From: Bos javanicus
Taxonomy: Eukaryota > Chordata > Mammalia > Artiodactyla > Bovidae
DNA: 64,000 nucleotides
Assembly (NCBI RefSeq): GCF_032452875.1
Contig: NC_083877.1
Location: forward strand, 50,641,724-50,705,723
Direction: 5' to 3'
The stretch's first letter is position 1, and every line of letters starts with the position of its first letter. Under the pieces are notes generated by a model, which saw only the letters and a list, made by a program, of their open reading frames with translations, ran no database searches and had not been told where the DNA came from. Made by a program: the position numbers and the translations under genes. This document shows positions 10,986 to 23,977 of the stretch, piece by piece.

Positions 10986-12999
10986 CAATTACTTAAAATG
11001 GATAACCTGGTTTGTGTTATCGTTCTCATATTTGACTTTAATATATGGAATACATTTATAGAGGGAAGGCTTAGCCAATGTTTTTATAAAGGAAGAAAGC
11101 AGACTTTTCCTAGCTATTGTAGAAAAAAAAAATTGTTAAGACTTTGATCACAACTGGTCTACTAAAGCAGAATATTAAATATAAATTAGCTTCAGAACTT
11201 TGTTGAAGGAAATAAAAATACTCCTTAAGTAACCACAGGAGTGAAGTGAGAGCTCCTTCTTTGCCTTGTTATGAGTGGGTAGAAAGCATAGAAGCTCAAC
11301 ACCCAAGATGGATAAACCACATTTACTTTGCCATTTCTTTTAAATTTGTAACAGGGAGTTTTGTTTTGTTACATCTTTTTGGTTTCTCTATATTCCCTAT
11401 GCTTAAATGGAAAAATTCAATCCGACTTTGCTTTACACTTGAATGCAGTAGTAGAAATCTGTCCTCATTATCAAAATGTGCTAAAACATTCTTTTCTAGT
11501 GGGCTCTTTTATGCCCTGCATAATTCTGTTTAACTCTACCAGAGTTACATCAGCATTTTTAAAATTAATCAGTGCTTTCTCCTTGCTCTCTCCTTCCCCA
11601 CCCATTCCCCCAGCCTCTGAACTTCTAAACTGCCGCTCCTATCCAGCCATTCTTGCATACACCTTCATAGAAATTCACAGCTGGAGTCAAGTCAATGTGA
11701 GCAGCCCTACAGTTTTAGCACCAGGGCAGCCATTGAAGAAGACACTGTACTTAAAAAACATGGCATGGATTTTTTGGAAAAGCAAGTACTAGATTTCCTC
11801 TCTAGACGTCTTAGCTGTTTCCCTAAGCTTGTGACTCTGATTCTTGGCCAAAACTCCCTGCCTTGTTTTTCGAGTGCCTGGGGCCCTTCACTTTTGCCCT
11901 CTTCTACTTAAGAGATAGGAGGCCTGGAAGGATATTGTTTCCTTGTCAGTCTTGTCGATTTCATCTCAAGGACCCAGGGACTTTTGCCATATTGTTTTAT
12001 TTCTTTAGCTGTGGCCATAATGGTAATGCCAGAAACATTGCTACCAACCATTTTAACTGTGTCCCTAGTTTAGCATGGCTGGGGACTTGGGAGAAGCCCA
12101 TGTTCATCTACATGCTGTCTTCCTGGTGAGAGTGATAATAATCAACACTGTAGTTTCTCCTTAATGAAGGTCTTCTCGGTGTCAGACACTTTGGTGAGTG
12201 TCTTTTGATTCTCACGCAAAGCTGCACATGTGATTTACAGGCATCTTATGTCCTTGTTCTGTGCAAGGTAATTTTCATTTTGGCAGAAGACACATCCAGA
12301 TTCCTAAACATATGTGTGGTGAAACTAAACTTAAAAGAAACTGGCCATTGGCAAATTAGTGTGTTTAATTTTGTTCACATGCCCTTTGAAAAATGAAGCC
12401 CCTCCCTGTCAGAGCATTTCTATGGAACAGTCACATAGATGATAAATACCTTGTTCTGGCATTGCCCTTTTTCAAAATGCTTTCACTGACTTCATCTCAT
12501 TGGAAGATATATACTGAGAAATGTTAGCCTGTTACATTCCATTGCCATCTGTGAAATTCAAACAGGTTATCTTTATTGGGAGCTTTATGATTTTTGAGCA
12601 TTATCATAAGGTCTTTAATAAAAGTCCCTTTATCAGAGAATTTTGGCAAAACTTTATGCAGAAAAGAGAAGTCATATCCAAGTCGAGAATTTTGATTTGT
12701 GTTCATAAAAATCTTTCATTCATACTGGAAAAAAATCTGAGCATTCTTTCGTGTCCAGGGATCTCATGCTTGTCATTTATTCATATTAGAGTATTTTGAC
12801 CAAAAAGTCAAGAAAACCTGTTTGTATCCTGGGCCCCCTCTTGAAACAATTTGCTGAGCCCTGAGAACCTCACCTTTTCTATCTGAAGACCACAAGCTGT
12901 GCCAACTGCATGTCCTTAGTGTGGGGTGTTTAATCTGTGATGTGACTACTACAATCCCCTCCATTGCTTGTATAGTGCCCCAGGGAGATCTGGTAACAT

Positions 13000-13495
13000 C
13001 TGTCTCTAGAAGCCATCCAGCCCCCTTTGACTCCAGACCAAATATCCCCTACCATTCAACTCCACCATTAGAATTTATCCTAATCTTCTGATCGCCTTCC
13101 TTGGCCTTCATCTCAGCCAGCGCTCACCTCAGCTGTGTCTGCCCTACCCAGCGTCCTTGGCTTTGCACAGCCCACTCCCCTCTCTCCCTCTTCTTTCTTC
13201 CTCTGCATTTGTACACACTCTGTTCAGCCTTTTAGCCCCTCCCCTTCCCCCCACCAAATCCCACATCTTCCTTGACCACCCCAGCAAACAGTAATCTCTC
13301 ACTGTCCTAAGTTCCTCCAGGACTTTATTGTCTGTCCCTGTCACATACTCAGCTTTTTGTAGGCTTCTTTATTTAGTAAACTATCTTTGCCCCATCTAAA
13401 TTGTCTTCAAGATTTCTTAAGTATTTTATATTCTGTCCTCTGTCTTTAGTACCCCAACACATGGTATTGAGTACTTACTCAATAACTATGTGATT
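13000..13495 (+). repeat. Possible L2 LINE fragment
   Basis: C/T-rich text with a stretch ending gagtacttactcaataactatg, like the L2 end gtgctcaataaat. Weak call. Confidence 0.3.
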
Positions 13496-13966
13496 TGTTA
13501 TCATTATAAGTTTGATGATATCAGGTGCTTCAAGCTGGGAATGATGATTCTATGAAAACACTGTACCAAAAAGGAAGAAAAACAGTATTTGGAGCCAAAA
13601 AAAATGTTGCTTCATTTAGTTCCTTCCAGGCTGTCTTGCTGCAGACTTGGAAAGATGTCCATTTGAGGCATTTGGCTGTGATCTCAGTAGGGGGGATTGA
13701 TTTGCCACCCTTCTTGGATCACTGATTTGTATAATTGAAAGTCTTGGTCGTCATAGGAATTGACTCATGTAATAGAAAAATTGGGGAAAATTAAAGTGGA
13801 TGGATGTGTGTGAGGTTTCTGATAAGCAGTCTTCATTACAGTGAAGGATCTTGGAGGCTCATGGTGGTTGGTATCTTGCATGTGTACACACACATGTCTT
13901 TGTGTATTTGTGAGAGGAATTGTTAAAAATCTGAAAGACAGTCATGTTTTGTTTTGTTTTGTATAG

Positions 13967-14163
13967 TTTTGGCTTTTCCTGCCTATCTCCTGGGGATCAA
14001 CCAGGACCGGTTGAAAGAAAAGCTCACAAGCCGGCAGATGGACAGCAAGTGGGGAGGCAAGTCGGAGTCTATCAACGTGACCCTCAACGTAGAGCAAGCC
14101 TGTTACACCAGGGACGCACTTGCCAAGGCCCTGCATTCCCGGGTCTTTGATTTCTTGGTAGAT
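13967..14163 (+). CDS. MYO1E: MYO1E coding exon, motor, residues ~304-369 (TEDS site)
   Basis: Two bases finishing Phe304, then 65 codons (LAFPAYLLG to VFDFLVD). It contains the DALAKALHSRVFDFLV helix. Sixteen residues before its Asp is a glutamate (about Glu337, in KSESINV), which is the TEDS-rule position; a glutamate there means heavy-chain phosphorylation is not needed for full ATPase activity (family knowledge). Acceptor ttttgtatag, donor GAT/gtaagt. Confidence 0.96.
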
Positions 14164-14473
14164 GTAAGTAAACACAGATTGACATTGTCGGGGCTTCATA
14201 TTCTGATGTCATGTAAAGAGTAAAACATCTCAGAGCTTTGTTTTCACGTTTTGGCTCATTCCTTATGTGATCATCACTTCACTCCTCCATGTTTTATCCT
14301 CACACTGGAACCATTTTTTACTTTTCCACTTTTACTTCTAGTATTGTCCAGCAAAACTCTAATATGGTAACAGCTGCTTGTGGACCAAATATTTAGTAAA
14401 GCCAGAACTACAGACCAGAAAAAGAGGAGGCCCACTGTCGTAAATCTTTCAGCTTAACGGTTTGGAATTTTGT

Positions 14474-14990
14474 ATTTGTCATCTATTGTTATGTTACAAA
14501 TTAACCCAAAACTTAGTGGCTTAAAATAGTAAGCATTTATTTTTTCACAGTTTCTATGGGTCAGCTGTTTGGAGGTGATTTAGTTTGGTGGTTCTGACTC
14601 AGGGATGAGGGAGCAAAAAGATGCTGATTAGAACTACAAGGCTTAAAAAAAAAAAAAAAAAAGAACTACAAGGCTTGACGAGGGTTGGAGAATCTGGTTC
14701 CAAGGTGGCGTCTTTATATGGCTGTTGGCAGGATGCTTCAGTTCCTTGCTACATGGGCATCTTTTTTGGAGCTGCTTGAATATCCTCACAACATGGCAGT
14801 TGATTTCCCCTAGACTGAGTAAGAGAAAGAGCAAGGAAGAAGCTGCAAAGATTTTGATGTCCTAGTCTTGGCCTCAAATATTGCCACTCTGTCAGCTTCT
14901 GTTCATTAGAAACAAGTCACTAAGGACAGCCCACAGTTAAGAGCAGAGGATTTAATTTCCAATTTTGGGGGGAGAAGAATGTCAAAGACT
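14474..14990. repeat. Old LTR-like interspersed repeat
   Basis: ctattgttatgttacaaatt ... cttagtggcttaaaata and later ggcagttgatttcccc and gaaacaagtcactaagg fit a widespread mammalian retrovirus-like repeat. The family is not settled. It is interrupted by an A18 tract with a short local duplication (gaactacaaggctt) at 14630-14675. Confidence 0.4.
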
Positions 14991-15184
14991 TTTTGGATAT
15001 ATTTTTTGAACTACCACAGACTTTTAAAATAATGGTGTAACCATACAGATATTACATCTAAATATGCATATACATGCATATTTATATATGTATATAACTT
15101 ATAGATTCTGAAAATTAGTCTCTCAGCACTGTCACTGCCAGTGACAGTCTGTGTTAATCCCTGTAGCTTGTAAATGGTTAGAAT

Positions 15185-15395
15185 AATAATAGCAAGCACT
15201 TAGATAGCACTTACTAAATGCCAGATACTGGTCTAAGTCTTTTAGAAAAAGAATAATTCTTACAATAACTCTGTGACTTAGGTATTATTATCTCTATTAA
15301 ACATATAAGCTAACTCTGAGGCACAGAGAGGTTCAGGAACTTCCCCAAGGTCACACCACTATTAAGTGATAAACCTAGGAATTAAACCCAGGTAA
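15185..15395 (-). repeat. MIR SINE, antisense
   Basis: gcacttactaaatgccagatac, ctctgaggcacagagaggtt, aaggtcacaccact and ttaaacccagg occur in the MIR reverse-complement order. Confidence 0.8.
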
Positions 15396-15398
15396 TTT

Positions 15399-15600
15399 GG
15401 GCTTCCCTGGTGGCTCCGAGGTTAAAGCATCTGCCTGCAATGCAGGAGACCTAAGTTCGATCCCTGGGTCGGGAAGATCCCTTGGAGAAGGAAGTGGCAA
15501 CCCACTCCAGTATTCTTGCCTGGAGAATCCCATGGACAGAGAAGCCTGGTAGGCTACAGTCCACGGGGTCGCAAAAAATCAGACACGACTGAGTGACTTC
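15399..15600 (+). repeat. Bov-tA SINE
   Basis: gggcttccctggtggctcc head, gttcgatccctgggtcggg, Bov-A unit to cagacacgactgagtgac. Confidence 0.92.
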
Positions 15601-15783
15601 AGTTTTAAGTTTCAGTTTGGCAGAGCTCCAGCTATTTTACTCCTCTACCTTTTATATATTCCAGCCAGAAAGAACCCCAGGGGAATCCCAGTCAGGGGAC
15701 AATAGGCTGGCCATTAGATCTAGAAAGTCTGTGTTTCACTCCAGGCAGCATCTATAAGGCTTAAAGTATTGTTGGGTGTGTTT

Positions 15784-16061
15784 GCTGCTGCTGCTACTGC
15801 TAAGTCACTTCAGTCGTGTCCAACTCTGTGCGACCCCATAGACGGCAGCCCATCAGGCTCCACCGTCCCTGGAATTCTCCAGGCAAGAACACTGGAGTGG
15901 GTTGCCATTTCCTTCTCCAGTGCATGAAAGTGAAAAGTGAAAGTGAAGTCACTCAGTCGTGTCCAACTCTTAGCGACCCCATGGACTGCAGCCTACCAGG
16001 CTCCTCCGTCCATGAGATTTTCCAGGCAAGAGTACTGGAGTGGGGTGCCATTGCCTTCTCT
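15784..16061 (-). repeat. Bov-A2 SINE dimer, antisense
   Basis: Starts with the complement of the (AGC)n tail (gctgctgctgc), then two Bov-A units in reverse. Short target duplication gtgtgttt at 15776-15783 and 16062-16069. Confidence 0.9.
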
Positions 16062-16194
16062 GTGTGTTTAGGGTTGAGTAGATCAGAGCAGGATAGGGTA
16101 AATATTCTGTGTACTTCTTATGGTTATATTAATGGTAAGATTGCTTAGGAAGGTCAGGGTTGTACAAAACATTAGTCATGCTTTTAACTTGTCC

Positions 16195-16490
16195 AGGCCC
16201 GTCATTATATTGACAAGGGAATCTTAGCCCCGAGTATTGGTGATTTCACCCAAGGCCATTCAGCAGGAGGGTTGTGCCAAACTGGGATTAAAACCTACAT
16301 CTCTTGTCTCTGTTCAGTGAACCTTCCAGTGCTGGCCTTCCCACTTTATTTCCTTTCTGTCCTCCCTTGATTGTGGTGTAATGGGGCAGATGCCCTGTGT
16401 AAGTGATGCTAATTGGAGCTGACATTTATTAAGCCCTGACTCCTTGCCAGGTGCTGGGCTAAGTGCTATCCATCATTACCTGTTGGCTGA
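16195..16490 (-). repeat. Decayed MIR-like fragments
   Basis: ttcacccaaggccattcagcagg and catttattaagccctgac...gccaggtgctgggctaag resemble antisense MIR pieces. Confidence 0.35.
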
Positions 16491-16989
16491 TAAAAGGTGA
16501 TTGTCATTTTCTTTGCCTGGAAAACAACTCTGGTACTTAAAAATTCCTCTAGTTATTCTCAACCCCCAGGAATTTTTCTCTTACATTCCTCCCGCCCCTG
16601 CAGGCCTGACCAACCCCCTCTAACCTACACCCCCCCTCCTATCATTATCTGTTTCATTGATTACAAATCTCTTTTCACAGTGGTCAAGAACACAGATATA
16701 ATCATCATACTACTTAAGTTCAATTCCAGACCCTTCCTCTTATCCCGTGTGGGTTTATACATTATGATGTTATCAGTGTCATTAAGAGGATTGTAGCGAG
16801 AACTAAATGAAACAAAACTTGGGAAGCCCTTCCCAAAGCCTGGTGAATGTTGAATCCATGTAAAGTTGCTTTTCATTACCGTCACTTTAGTAGTAACTAA
16901 TGGCATTATTGTCCAAAGTTGCCTCTGAGAATAAAGACTGTCTTGTTGACATTCCTGCCATATTATGTTAGATGATCATTAATTGACTA

Positions 16990-17445
16990 CAGGGCGTACC
17001 TTGTTTTATTGTGCTTTTTTTTTTTACAAATTGAAGGTTTGTGGCAACTCTGTTGAACAAACCTATCAGAGCCATTTTTCTGAGATTTGTTCATTTCATG
17101 TCTCTGTCACATCTCAGTAATTCTGGCAATATTTCAAACTTTTTCATTATTATATTTGTGATGGTGCTCTGTGATCAGTGATCTTTGATGTTACTACTAT
17201 GACTTGCTGAAGGCTCAGGTGCTAACTTTTTTTTTTTACCAATAAAGTAATTTTTAATTAAAGTATGTACATTCTTTTATATGTAATGCTACTTAAAAGA
17301 CTGCACTTAATAAACTACATACAGTGTAGTATAAGCGTCTTTTATATGCACTGGGAAACAAAAAAGGGGGGTGCCTCCCTTTTTGTGGTATTTGCTGTAT
17401 TGCAGTGGTCTGGAACAAACCCACGGTATCTCTTATGTATGCCTG
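16990..17445. mobile_element. Tigger1-like DNA transposon, internally deleted, both ends kept
   Basis: 5' end cagggcgtaccttgttttatt and 3' end ...ttatgtatgcctg are imperfect inverted repeats, flanked by TA at 16988-16989 and 17446-17447, as expected for pogo/Tigger elements. Inner phrases ttgaaggtttgtggcaac, atttcaaactttttcattat and tatatgcactgggaaac match the two ends of Tigger1. The ~2.4-kb family length is reduced to 456 bp and no transposase frame remains. Confidence 0.8.
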
Positions 17446-17840
17446 TACTATACTGGATGGGGTTAATGGAAAGAAGATTTACAAATTCTGCAGTATTGGT
17501 TCTTTTTGTGAAACAGGTTTTACTTCACTCATCCAAGATATTTTCTTCTAATTCTCAAGACTTCCTGAGAAAAACTAGTTCTGCCAGAAATGAATGGTTT
17601 TCATCATGAAGCAAACTTTTTTTTTCTACCATGCTACTTTTTTTTTTTTTTTTTAAGATTCTGGTGGTTTTCCCACAAACTTGACATTGCATTGAGGCCT
17701 TTTTAAGGGGCAATTCATCTGTCTTCTTGTCTGCTTCTGTTTCCATAGGCAGTAGTATCTGCTTTTCTTATCCCCATGCATGCCCATTTTTAATATGAAT
17801 GTGAAAGGAGTTAATTACCATGCTGGTTACTTTCTTCTAG

Positions 17841-17921
17841 TCTATCAACAAAGCAATGGAGAAGGACCACCAGGAATACAACATTGGCGTCCTAGACATC
17901 TATGGCTTTGAAATATTTCAG
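17841..17921 (+). CDS. MYO1E: MYO1E coding exon, motor, residues ~370-396 (switch II)
   Basis: Phase 0-0 exon of 27 codons, SINKAMEKDHQEYN to GFEIFQ. It carries switch II, DIYGFEIF. The Asp of DIYGFE is GAC at 17895-17897 and counts as residue 388, a position reported as mutated (D388H) in human kidney disease; it is intact here. Acceptor tttcttctag, donor CAG/gtaaga. Confidence 0.96.
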
Positions 17922-18214
17922 GTAAGACCAGCTTGAGTAATTGAAGACAAAGAAGGGTAATGCTTTTTACCTGGCTTGAAAGAAATAATTCTAGGCAATG
18001 AAAAAAAAAATCATTGTGGCTCACTTTTGCCTTTTTGAGTTCTTCATGTACCTATACTAAATTAGTATCTCCTAAATATAAACTATGCTGTTTCTACTGA
18101 TGCTGCCAACATTTCCGTTAAGCCTTTTCACTAAATCACTCAAAAAGTGACTTTAAAATGATTTTGCAGAAACAACTACATAAAAGTAACACTTTGTCTT
18201 TTTCTTTTCTTCAG
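17922..18214 (+). other. MYO1E: Short intron, 293 bp
   Basis: No repeat recognised. It separates the switch II and relay-helix exons. Confidence 0.95.
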
Positions 18215-18301
18215 AAAAATGGCTTTGAACAGTTTTGTATCAATTTTGTTAATGAAAAATTACAGCAGATTTTTATTGAACTCACATTAAAGGCAGAACA
18301 G
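18215..18301 (+). CDS. MYO1E: MYO1E coding exon, motor, residues ~397-425
   Basis: Phase 0-0 exon of 29 codons, KNGFEQFCINFVNEKLQQ to LTLKAEQ. This is the relay-helix segment NxFEQxCINxxNEKLQQ, one of the most conserved myosin signatures. The intron separating it from the switch II exon is only 293 bp. Acceptor tttcttcag, donor CAG/gtgagc. Confidence 0.96.
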
Positions 18302-20601
18302 GTGAGCAGTCCCTCTTCCTTCATCTTGTTCTGTTTCTAATTTGTTTCGAAGGGTATAGATGTCTCTCTTTTGGTAATAGGTTCAGATTATTGTTTTTTT
18401 TATTAGAAAATGTACTTAATAGAGTCAGGCAGAAAAACCATATGCCACTGTGACATTTTAGTCTGAAGTATAAACACCATCTGCTACATTTTCTTTCTCT
18501 GTAAGTAAATGATGCTGTGAAGTTGGACTTATGACTGGTTGTTTTTACTACTTTATGACTCACTGACCAAGTGCAAATGGAAACCTATTCCAACCCCAAT
18601 TGCCTATGGAATATACTGTGTTCCAAAGGAAAACTTGGTTTTCTCGGATTTGCTCTGCTCCCAATCTAACATAAAAATAAATGTGTCTTTAACAAAGCTG
18701 GTATTTAAATTCGGACTTAAGGTACTTGTCTTGTTTATACTACCTACTGAAAGTCCAGGGCAAATTCCCTTTTATTCTGGTGCCTACTGTTTTTTGATTT
18801 CTTAGATTGCTATAATAAGGTACCACCAACCAGATAGCTTAAAACAATGGAAATTTTTTTCTCTCCCAGTCCAGGAGGCCAGAATTCAAAATCAAGATGT
18901 TGCTAGGGTAGCACTCCTTCCAGAGACTATAGGGGAAATTCTTCCTTGCCTGTTGCAGCTCGAGGTGCTCCTGGCATTCCTTGCCTTTGGGCAGCATGCC
19001 TTTAGTCTCCGCCTGTGTCTCCATGTGTCCATTTTCTCCCTGTGTCCAAATCTCATTCTCTCTTCTCTTACAAAGCCACCAGTCTTTGGATTTAGGGGTC
19101 ACCCTAAATCCACGATAATTTCATTATGAGATTCTTAGCTAGGATAGATTCTTAGCTTAGGATATCTCCAGATATCTTATTTCTGGACATTTTGGGGTTC
19201 TAGATGAACACAAAATCTTGGGGGACACATTCAACCCACTGCACACATCCAAGGCTGTTTGAAGAATGTTTATTCATGGAAGTGTTCATGTGTCTGCTTA
19301 GGAACACCAGTGATCAATAGTTTTCCTAGGAAACTCTGCCCTGGAATTCTTCCACTCCTCAGAGTAGCTAGAGCCAAACCCCAAGAGGGGACATGGTGGA
19401 GACTGAGATGGGAGAAGGCAGAGGTTGGGTCACAGAGGAACTTGGTAGGGCATGGCGAAGACTTCAGAGGAAGTATGATGAGAAGCCACTGAAGGATTTT
19501 TAGTAGAGTGTGATGCCATCTGATTTGTTTTTGGCCAGTTGGCTTTGACTCTGTGCACTTAGACAGGGCAGACTGGGGCAGGGGAGGACAAACAAGAGTA
19601 GAAGTTTCAAAACCAGACTCCTGGGGAGACTGAGCAAGAATGGTGAGGCGTAGACAGTGATGGCTGCAGGAGAGGTGGGGACGTGATGAGAGGGGATCAG
19701 ATTTGGTATATATTTTGTAGAATGAGTCAGTGTGACTTGCTCTCAACGTAATTAGCTGAGGAAAGAGGAGTCGCAGATGATTCCTGCCTTTGCAGCTTGA
19801 ATAACAGGACAGGGGAGAGTGTTTACTGAATGGTAAGATGAGGAGGAGAGCAGTTGGTTGGAGACAGTGGAGAGATGTAGGGCCAGAGCACTGCTGAATG
19901 TGGTAGATACGAGAGGGCTGTTATCCCTCTGAGTGGAAATTCCAGTATATGAAATATATGTGACTCTGGATCTCAGGGGGCCAGTCTAGACTAGAGAAAC
20001 ACTTTCAGGTGTCATTAGCCTATAGGTATTATTTTAAGTGACGGAATTGATTGGAATTACCTAGAGAATAAGGGTTGAGAAAACAAGGCTGGGAGATTGA
20101 GCCCTGAGAGCCCCCATCATATAAAGATCAGGGGTAGAGGGGAGAGCCAGCAAAGGATGCTAACAAAGCAAGATTGATGAGGAACGAGGAACACCAGGAG
20201 AGCGTGATGGCGTTCATCATGTTTAATTAGCAACTGACCTGAATGAGGGGCCTTCCTTTTAAGTGCCTAGATGCTAATCTGTACTTCTGTTCTATGTTAA
20301 GTTCAAAGAGATTATTTCATAACTGGACCTATGGGTTAAGCCATTTTTAATTGCCACCTTTGTATGTCAAAAACAATTGTATGGAAGCAATTTTATATGG
20401 TTCTAACCAAACATAAAAATTACCAAGCAATGAAATTCTCTTTTCCTCTTCCTCTTAGAAAATATTAGTATTGCTAGTTTTTATGGAAGGGAGCCAGCTT
20501 TTTCTTTCCTGATGATTTATGTGCCTGTGATATCCATCTGTGCTGAACTCTAGCTGGTCTTTACTGAGTCATAATGAGAATTCCTGCTTTCTGTCCTATA
20601 G
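18302..20601 (+). other. MYO1E: Intron, 2.3 kb
   Basis: Contains an old antisense MaLR-like LTR at 18805-19245. 19260-20580 is purine-rich to mixed sequence without recognised repeats or genes. Confidence 0.9.
18805..19245 (-). repeat. Old MaLR-type LTR, antisense
   Basis: ttgctataataaggtaccacc, agcttaaaacaatggaaatt and gtccaggaggccagaattc parallel the reversed end of MLT1-like LTRs. No coding region of a retrovirus remains. Confidence 0.5.
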
Positions 20602-20688
20602 GAAGAATATGTGCAAGAAGGCATTAGATGGACACCCATTGATTACTTTAATAACAAAGTCGTATGTGACCTCATTGAAAACAAAGTT
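20602..20688 (+). CDS. MYO1E: MYO1E coding exon, motor, residues ~426-454
   Basis: Phase 0-0 exon of 29 codons, EEYVQEGIRWTPIDYFNN to LIENKV. It covers the end of the relay helix and the relay loop (EGIRWTPIDYFNN). Acceptor gtcctatag, donor GTT/gtaagt. The Glu-to-Asp and Ile-to-Val differences from human are conservative. Confidence 0.96.
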
Positions 20689-20805
20689 GTAAGTATCGGT
20701 CTGGTGTCTCTCTTCACTGTTCAAGGTTTACACTAAGTGAGTTTTTGTTCTCTCTGTCATTGTATTAGAATAGAGAGAGTGAGAGCGCTGATTGAAGAGA
20801 GAGTT

Positions 20806-20940
20806 TTTTTGTTTGCTTATTTGGCTGTGCCTGGTCTTTGTTGTGGTATGTGGGATCAAGTTCCCTTACCAGGGATTGAACCCAGGCCCCCTGCATTGGG
20901 AGTGTGGAGTCTTAGCCACTGGACCCCCAGGGAAATCCTC
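20806..20940 (-). repeat. Short CHR-type SINE, antisense
   Basis: Poly-T start, ggctgtgcctggtc, gggattgaacccaggc (reverse B box), ccagggaaatcc end. Confidence 0.85.
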
Positions 20941-21129
20941 AATGCAGAGAGTTTTAGCAATTACATTTATTTTGCTTATACGTATATGTGTGAAAGCAGG
21001 GTTTTATTCTTACAGTTAATATATACATGTGTATATAAGTACATTGTCAATTTATGAAGGGAAGTCGTTACTGAATTTTAAGAGGAGACAGTTATCACTT
21101 ATGTTGATGGCATAGTGTATGAAGAGATA

Positions 21130-21490
21130 TAAAATTGGCCCTGCCTTCCAGACCATTTATACAACTTCTAGGACTTTAGCCCTAGAAATTATTCAAAAGA
21201 AAATAAAAGGGCATAGACACATTTGTACAGTACTATTTTGTTTTTTTATAAAAGTCCCAAACTGGAAATGGTGAAAACATTCGTAGAGAATTCGGTCCTT
21301 AAATAAATTATAGCATACAAGAGCAGGGAAATATAGCCATCAAAATAATCAGTATAAAGACTGTGTAAAACGGGAGGATTATTTATAAACTAGTGCTATG
21401 CAGAAAAAGTGGTATATAATAGAATGTATCCAGTATGTAACTGTATTATCCATGTCTATATGGGCAACAAGCTGAAAACAAACATTAAGA
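21130..21490 (+). repeat. Old L1 fragment, sense
   Basis: acaacttctaggactttagccc, ttaaataaattatagcataca and gctatgcagaaaaag follow the 3' part of old L1M elements. Confidence 0.4.
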
Positions 21491-21828
21491 AATGAATTGG
21501 GGTCAAAGAAAAATGGTTTTCTTCAGTTTTAAAAATCAACCTAGTACAATAAGGGTGAGCAGATAATGATCTTTCTGTGTACGACTTTGAATAGAACCTC
21601 GGGAAGTTGAACTTTTCTTTTTGAAAATGGACTTTGTTCCATCGTTAGATCTAAGAGGTGGCTCCCATTTGGGATTATTAATAGCATCCTTCCTCTAAGG
21701 GAAAGACTGACTTCCAAGATGGTATCTTAAGTCTCGGGAGCTGTTTCTTGCTTATGGAAAGACCTAATGAACATGGTATGTTTTAGAACAGTCAGTGAAT
21801 TGGAGCTATGCTTTCTTGGTCCCATCAG

Positions 21829-21996
21829 AACCCTCCTGGAATCATGAGCATTCTGGATGATGTATGTGCCACGATGCACGCAGTGGGTGAGGGGGCGGAC
21901 CAGACACTGCTCCAGAAACTGCAGATGCAGATTGGGAACCATGAGCACTTCAACAGCTGGAACCAAGGCTTCATTATTCACCATTACGCTGGGAAG
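21829..21996 (+). CDS. MYO1E: MYO1E coding exon, motor, residues ~455-510
   Basis: Phase 0-0 exon of 56 codons, NPPGIMSILDDVCATM to FIIHHYAGK. It holds the lower 50-kDa core: the PPGIMSILDD motif and the FIIHHYAGKV strand. Acceptor gtcccatcag, donor AAG/gtatgg, a donor without the usual G at +5. Confidence 0.96.
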
Positions 21997-23066
<1,070 letters not shown>

Positions 23067-23448
23067 TAAGTGTGTTTGCCTTATCTGACACAGAGGTTTG
23101 ATCAGATTTTTATTATTACGACAAACTTGTGACATTTAAATGTCAGCATTTTGCTTCCTTGTGCTGTTAGGTCTGAGTTATCATTAGACAATTTGACTTC
23201 TTAAAATAGTCATCCCCCCAATCTTAGTCTCTCCCTTATCCTTAATACATCCCACCCCACATTCTAAGTGCCATCTGCAAGCCCTTCAGGGTCTCCAGCT
23301 TCATCATGTTCAATGGTATCATCTAGAAGAAGTGCCCATCCTGGGATTGGTTGGGATAGCCATGTAATGTATGAGTGGGATAGTCTGGTTCTGTGAAACT
23401 TTGCCCTTGGAATATCGTGCTAAGAATTCTCAGTTGCGCAGTTTTTAA

Positions 23449-23977
23449 AAATGCTAATGACCAACCTAGGTAGCATATTAAAAAGCAGAGACATTACTTT
23501 GCCAACAAAGGTCCATCTAGTCAAGGCTATGGTTTTTCCTGTGGTCATGTATGGATGTGAGAGTTGGACTGTAAAGAAGGCTGAGCGCCAAAGAATTGAT
23601 GCTTTTGAACTGTGGTGTTGGAGAAGACTCTTGAGAGTCCCTTGGACTGCAAGGAGATGCAACCAGTCCATTCTGAAGGAGATCAGCCCTGGGATTTCTT
23701 TGGAAGGACTGATGCTAAAGCTGAAACTCCAGTACTTTGGCCACCTCATGCGAAGAGTTGACTCATTGGAAAAGACTCTGATGCTGGGAGGGATTGGGGG
23801 CAGGAGGAGAAGGGGATGACAGAGGATGAGATGGCTGGATGGCATCACTGACTCGATGGACATGAGTCTGGGTGAACTCTGGGAGTTGGTGATGGACAGG
23901 GAGGCCTGGCGTGCTGCGATTCATGGGGTCACAAAGAGTCGGACACGACTGAGCGACTGAACTGAACTGAACTGAAG
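23449..23977 (+). mobile_element. BovB (RTE LINE) 3' end, 5'-truncated
   Basis: An open stretch of about 122 codons (VMYGCESWTVKKAERQRID ... FELWCWRRLLRV) is the C-terminal part of the BovB reverse transcriptase protein. A TGA at about 23817-23819 replaces an expected CGA in RRRRG(R)QRMRW; the frame goes on afterwards. It ends with gtcggacacgactgagcgac and four CTGAA units. BovB is the RTE LINE horizontally spread between squamates and ruminants (family knowledge). Confidence 0.93.

Larger units (their letters stand above)
8639..13966 (+). other. MYO1E: Intron, 5.3 kb
   Basis: Holds a 5'-truncated Bov-tA, an antisense L1 fragment and a possible L2 fragment. 8640-10080 and 10990-12970 are mostly AT-rich and unrecognised. 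The minus strand has a 90-codon open stretch at 9625-9897 that I cannot assign. A T-rich tract and GTATAG acceptor precede 13967. Confidence 0.9.
14164..17840 (+). other. MYO1E: Intron, 3.7 kb
   Basis: Repeat-dense: an old LTR-like repeat with an A-tract at its middle, MIR pieces, Bov-tA, Bov-A2 and a Tigger-like DNA transposon. 17450-17840 has T-tracts and no assigned element. Confidence 0.9.
20689..21828 (+). other. MYO1E: Intron, 1.1 kb
   Basis: An antisense CHR SINE followed by a probable old L1 fragment; the last 330 bp look unique. Confidence 0.9.

Noticed and set aside
23937..23977. Independent CTGAA microsatellite
   Set aside because: The four CTGAA units are the normal BovB 3' terminus.
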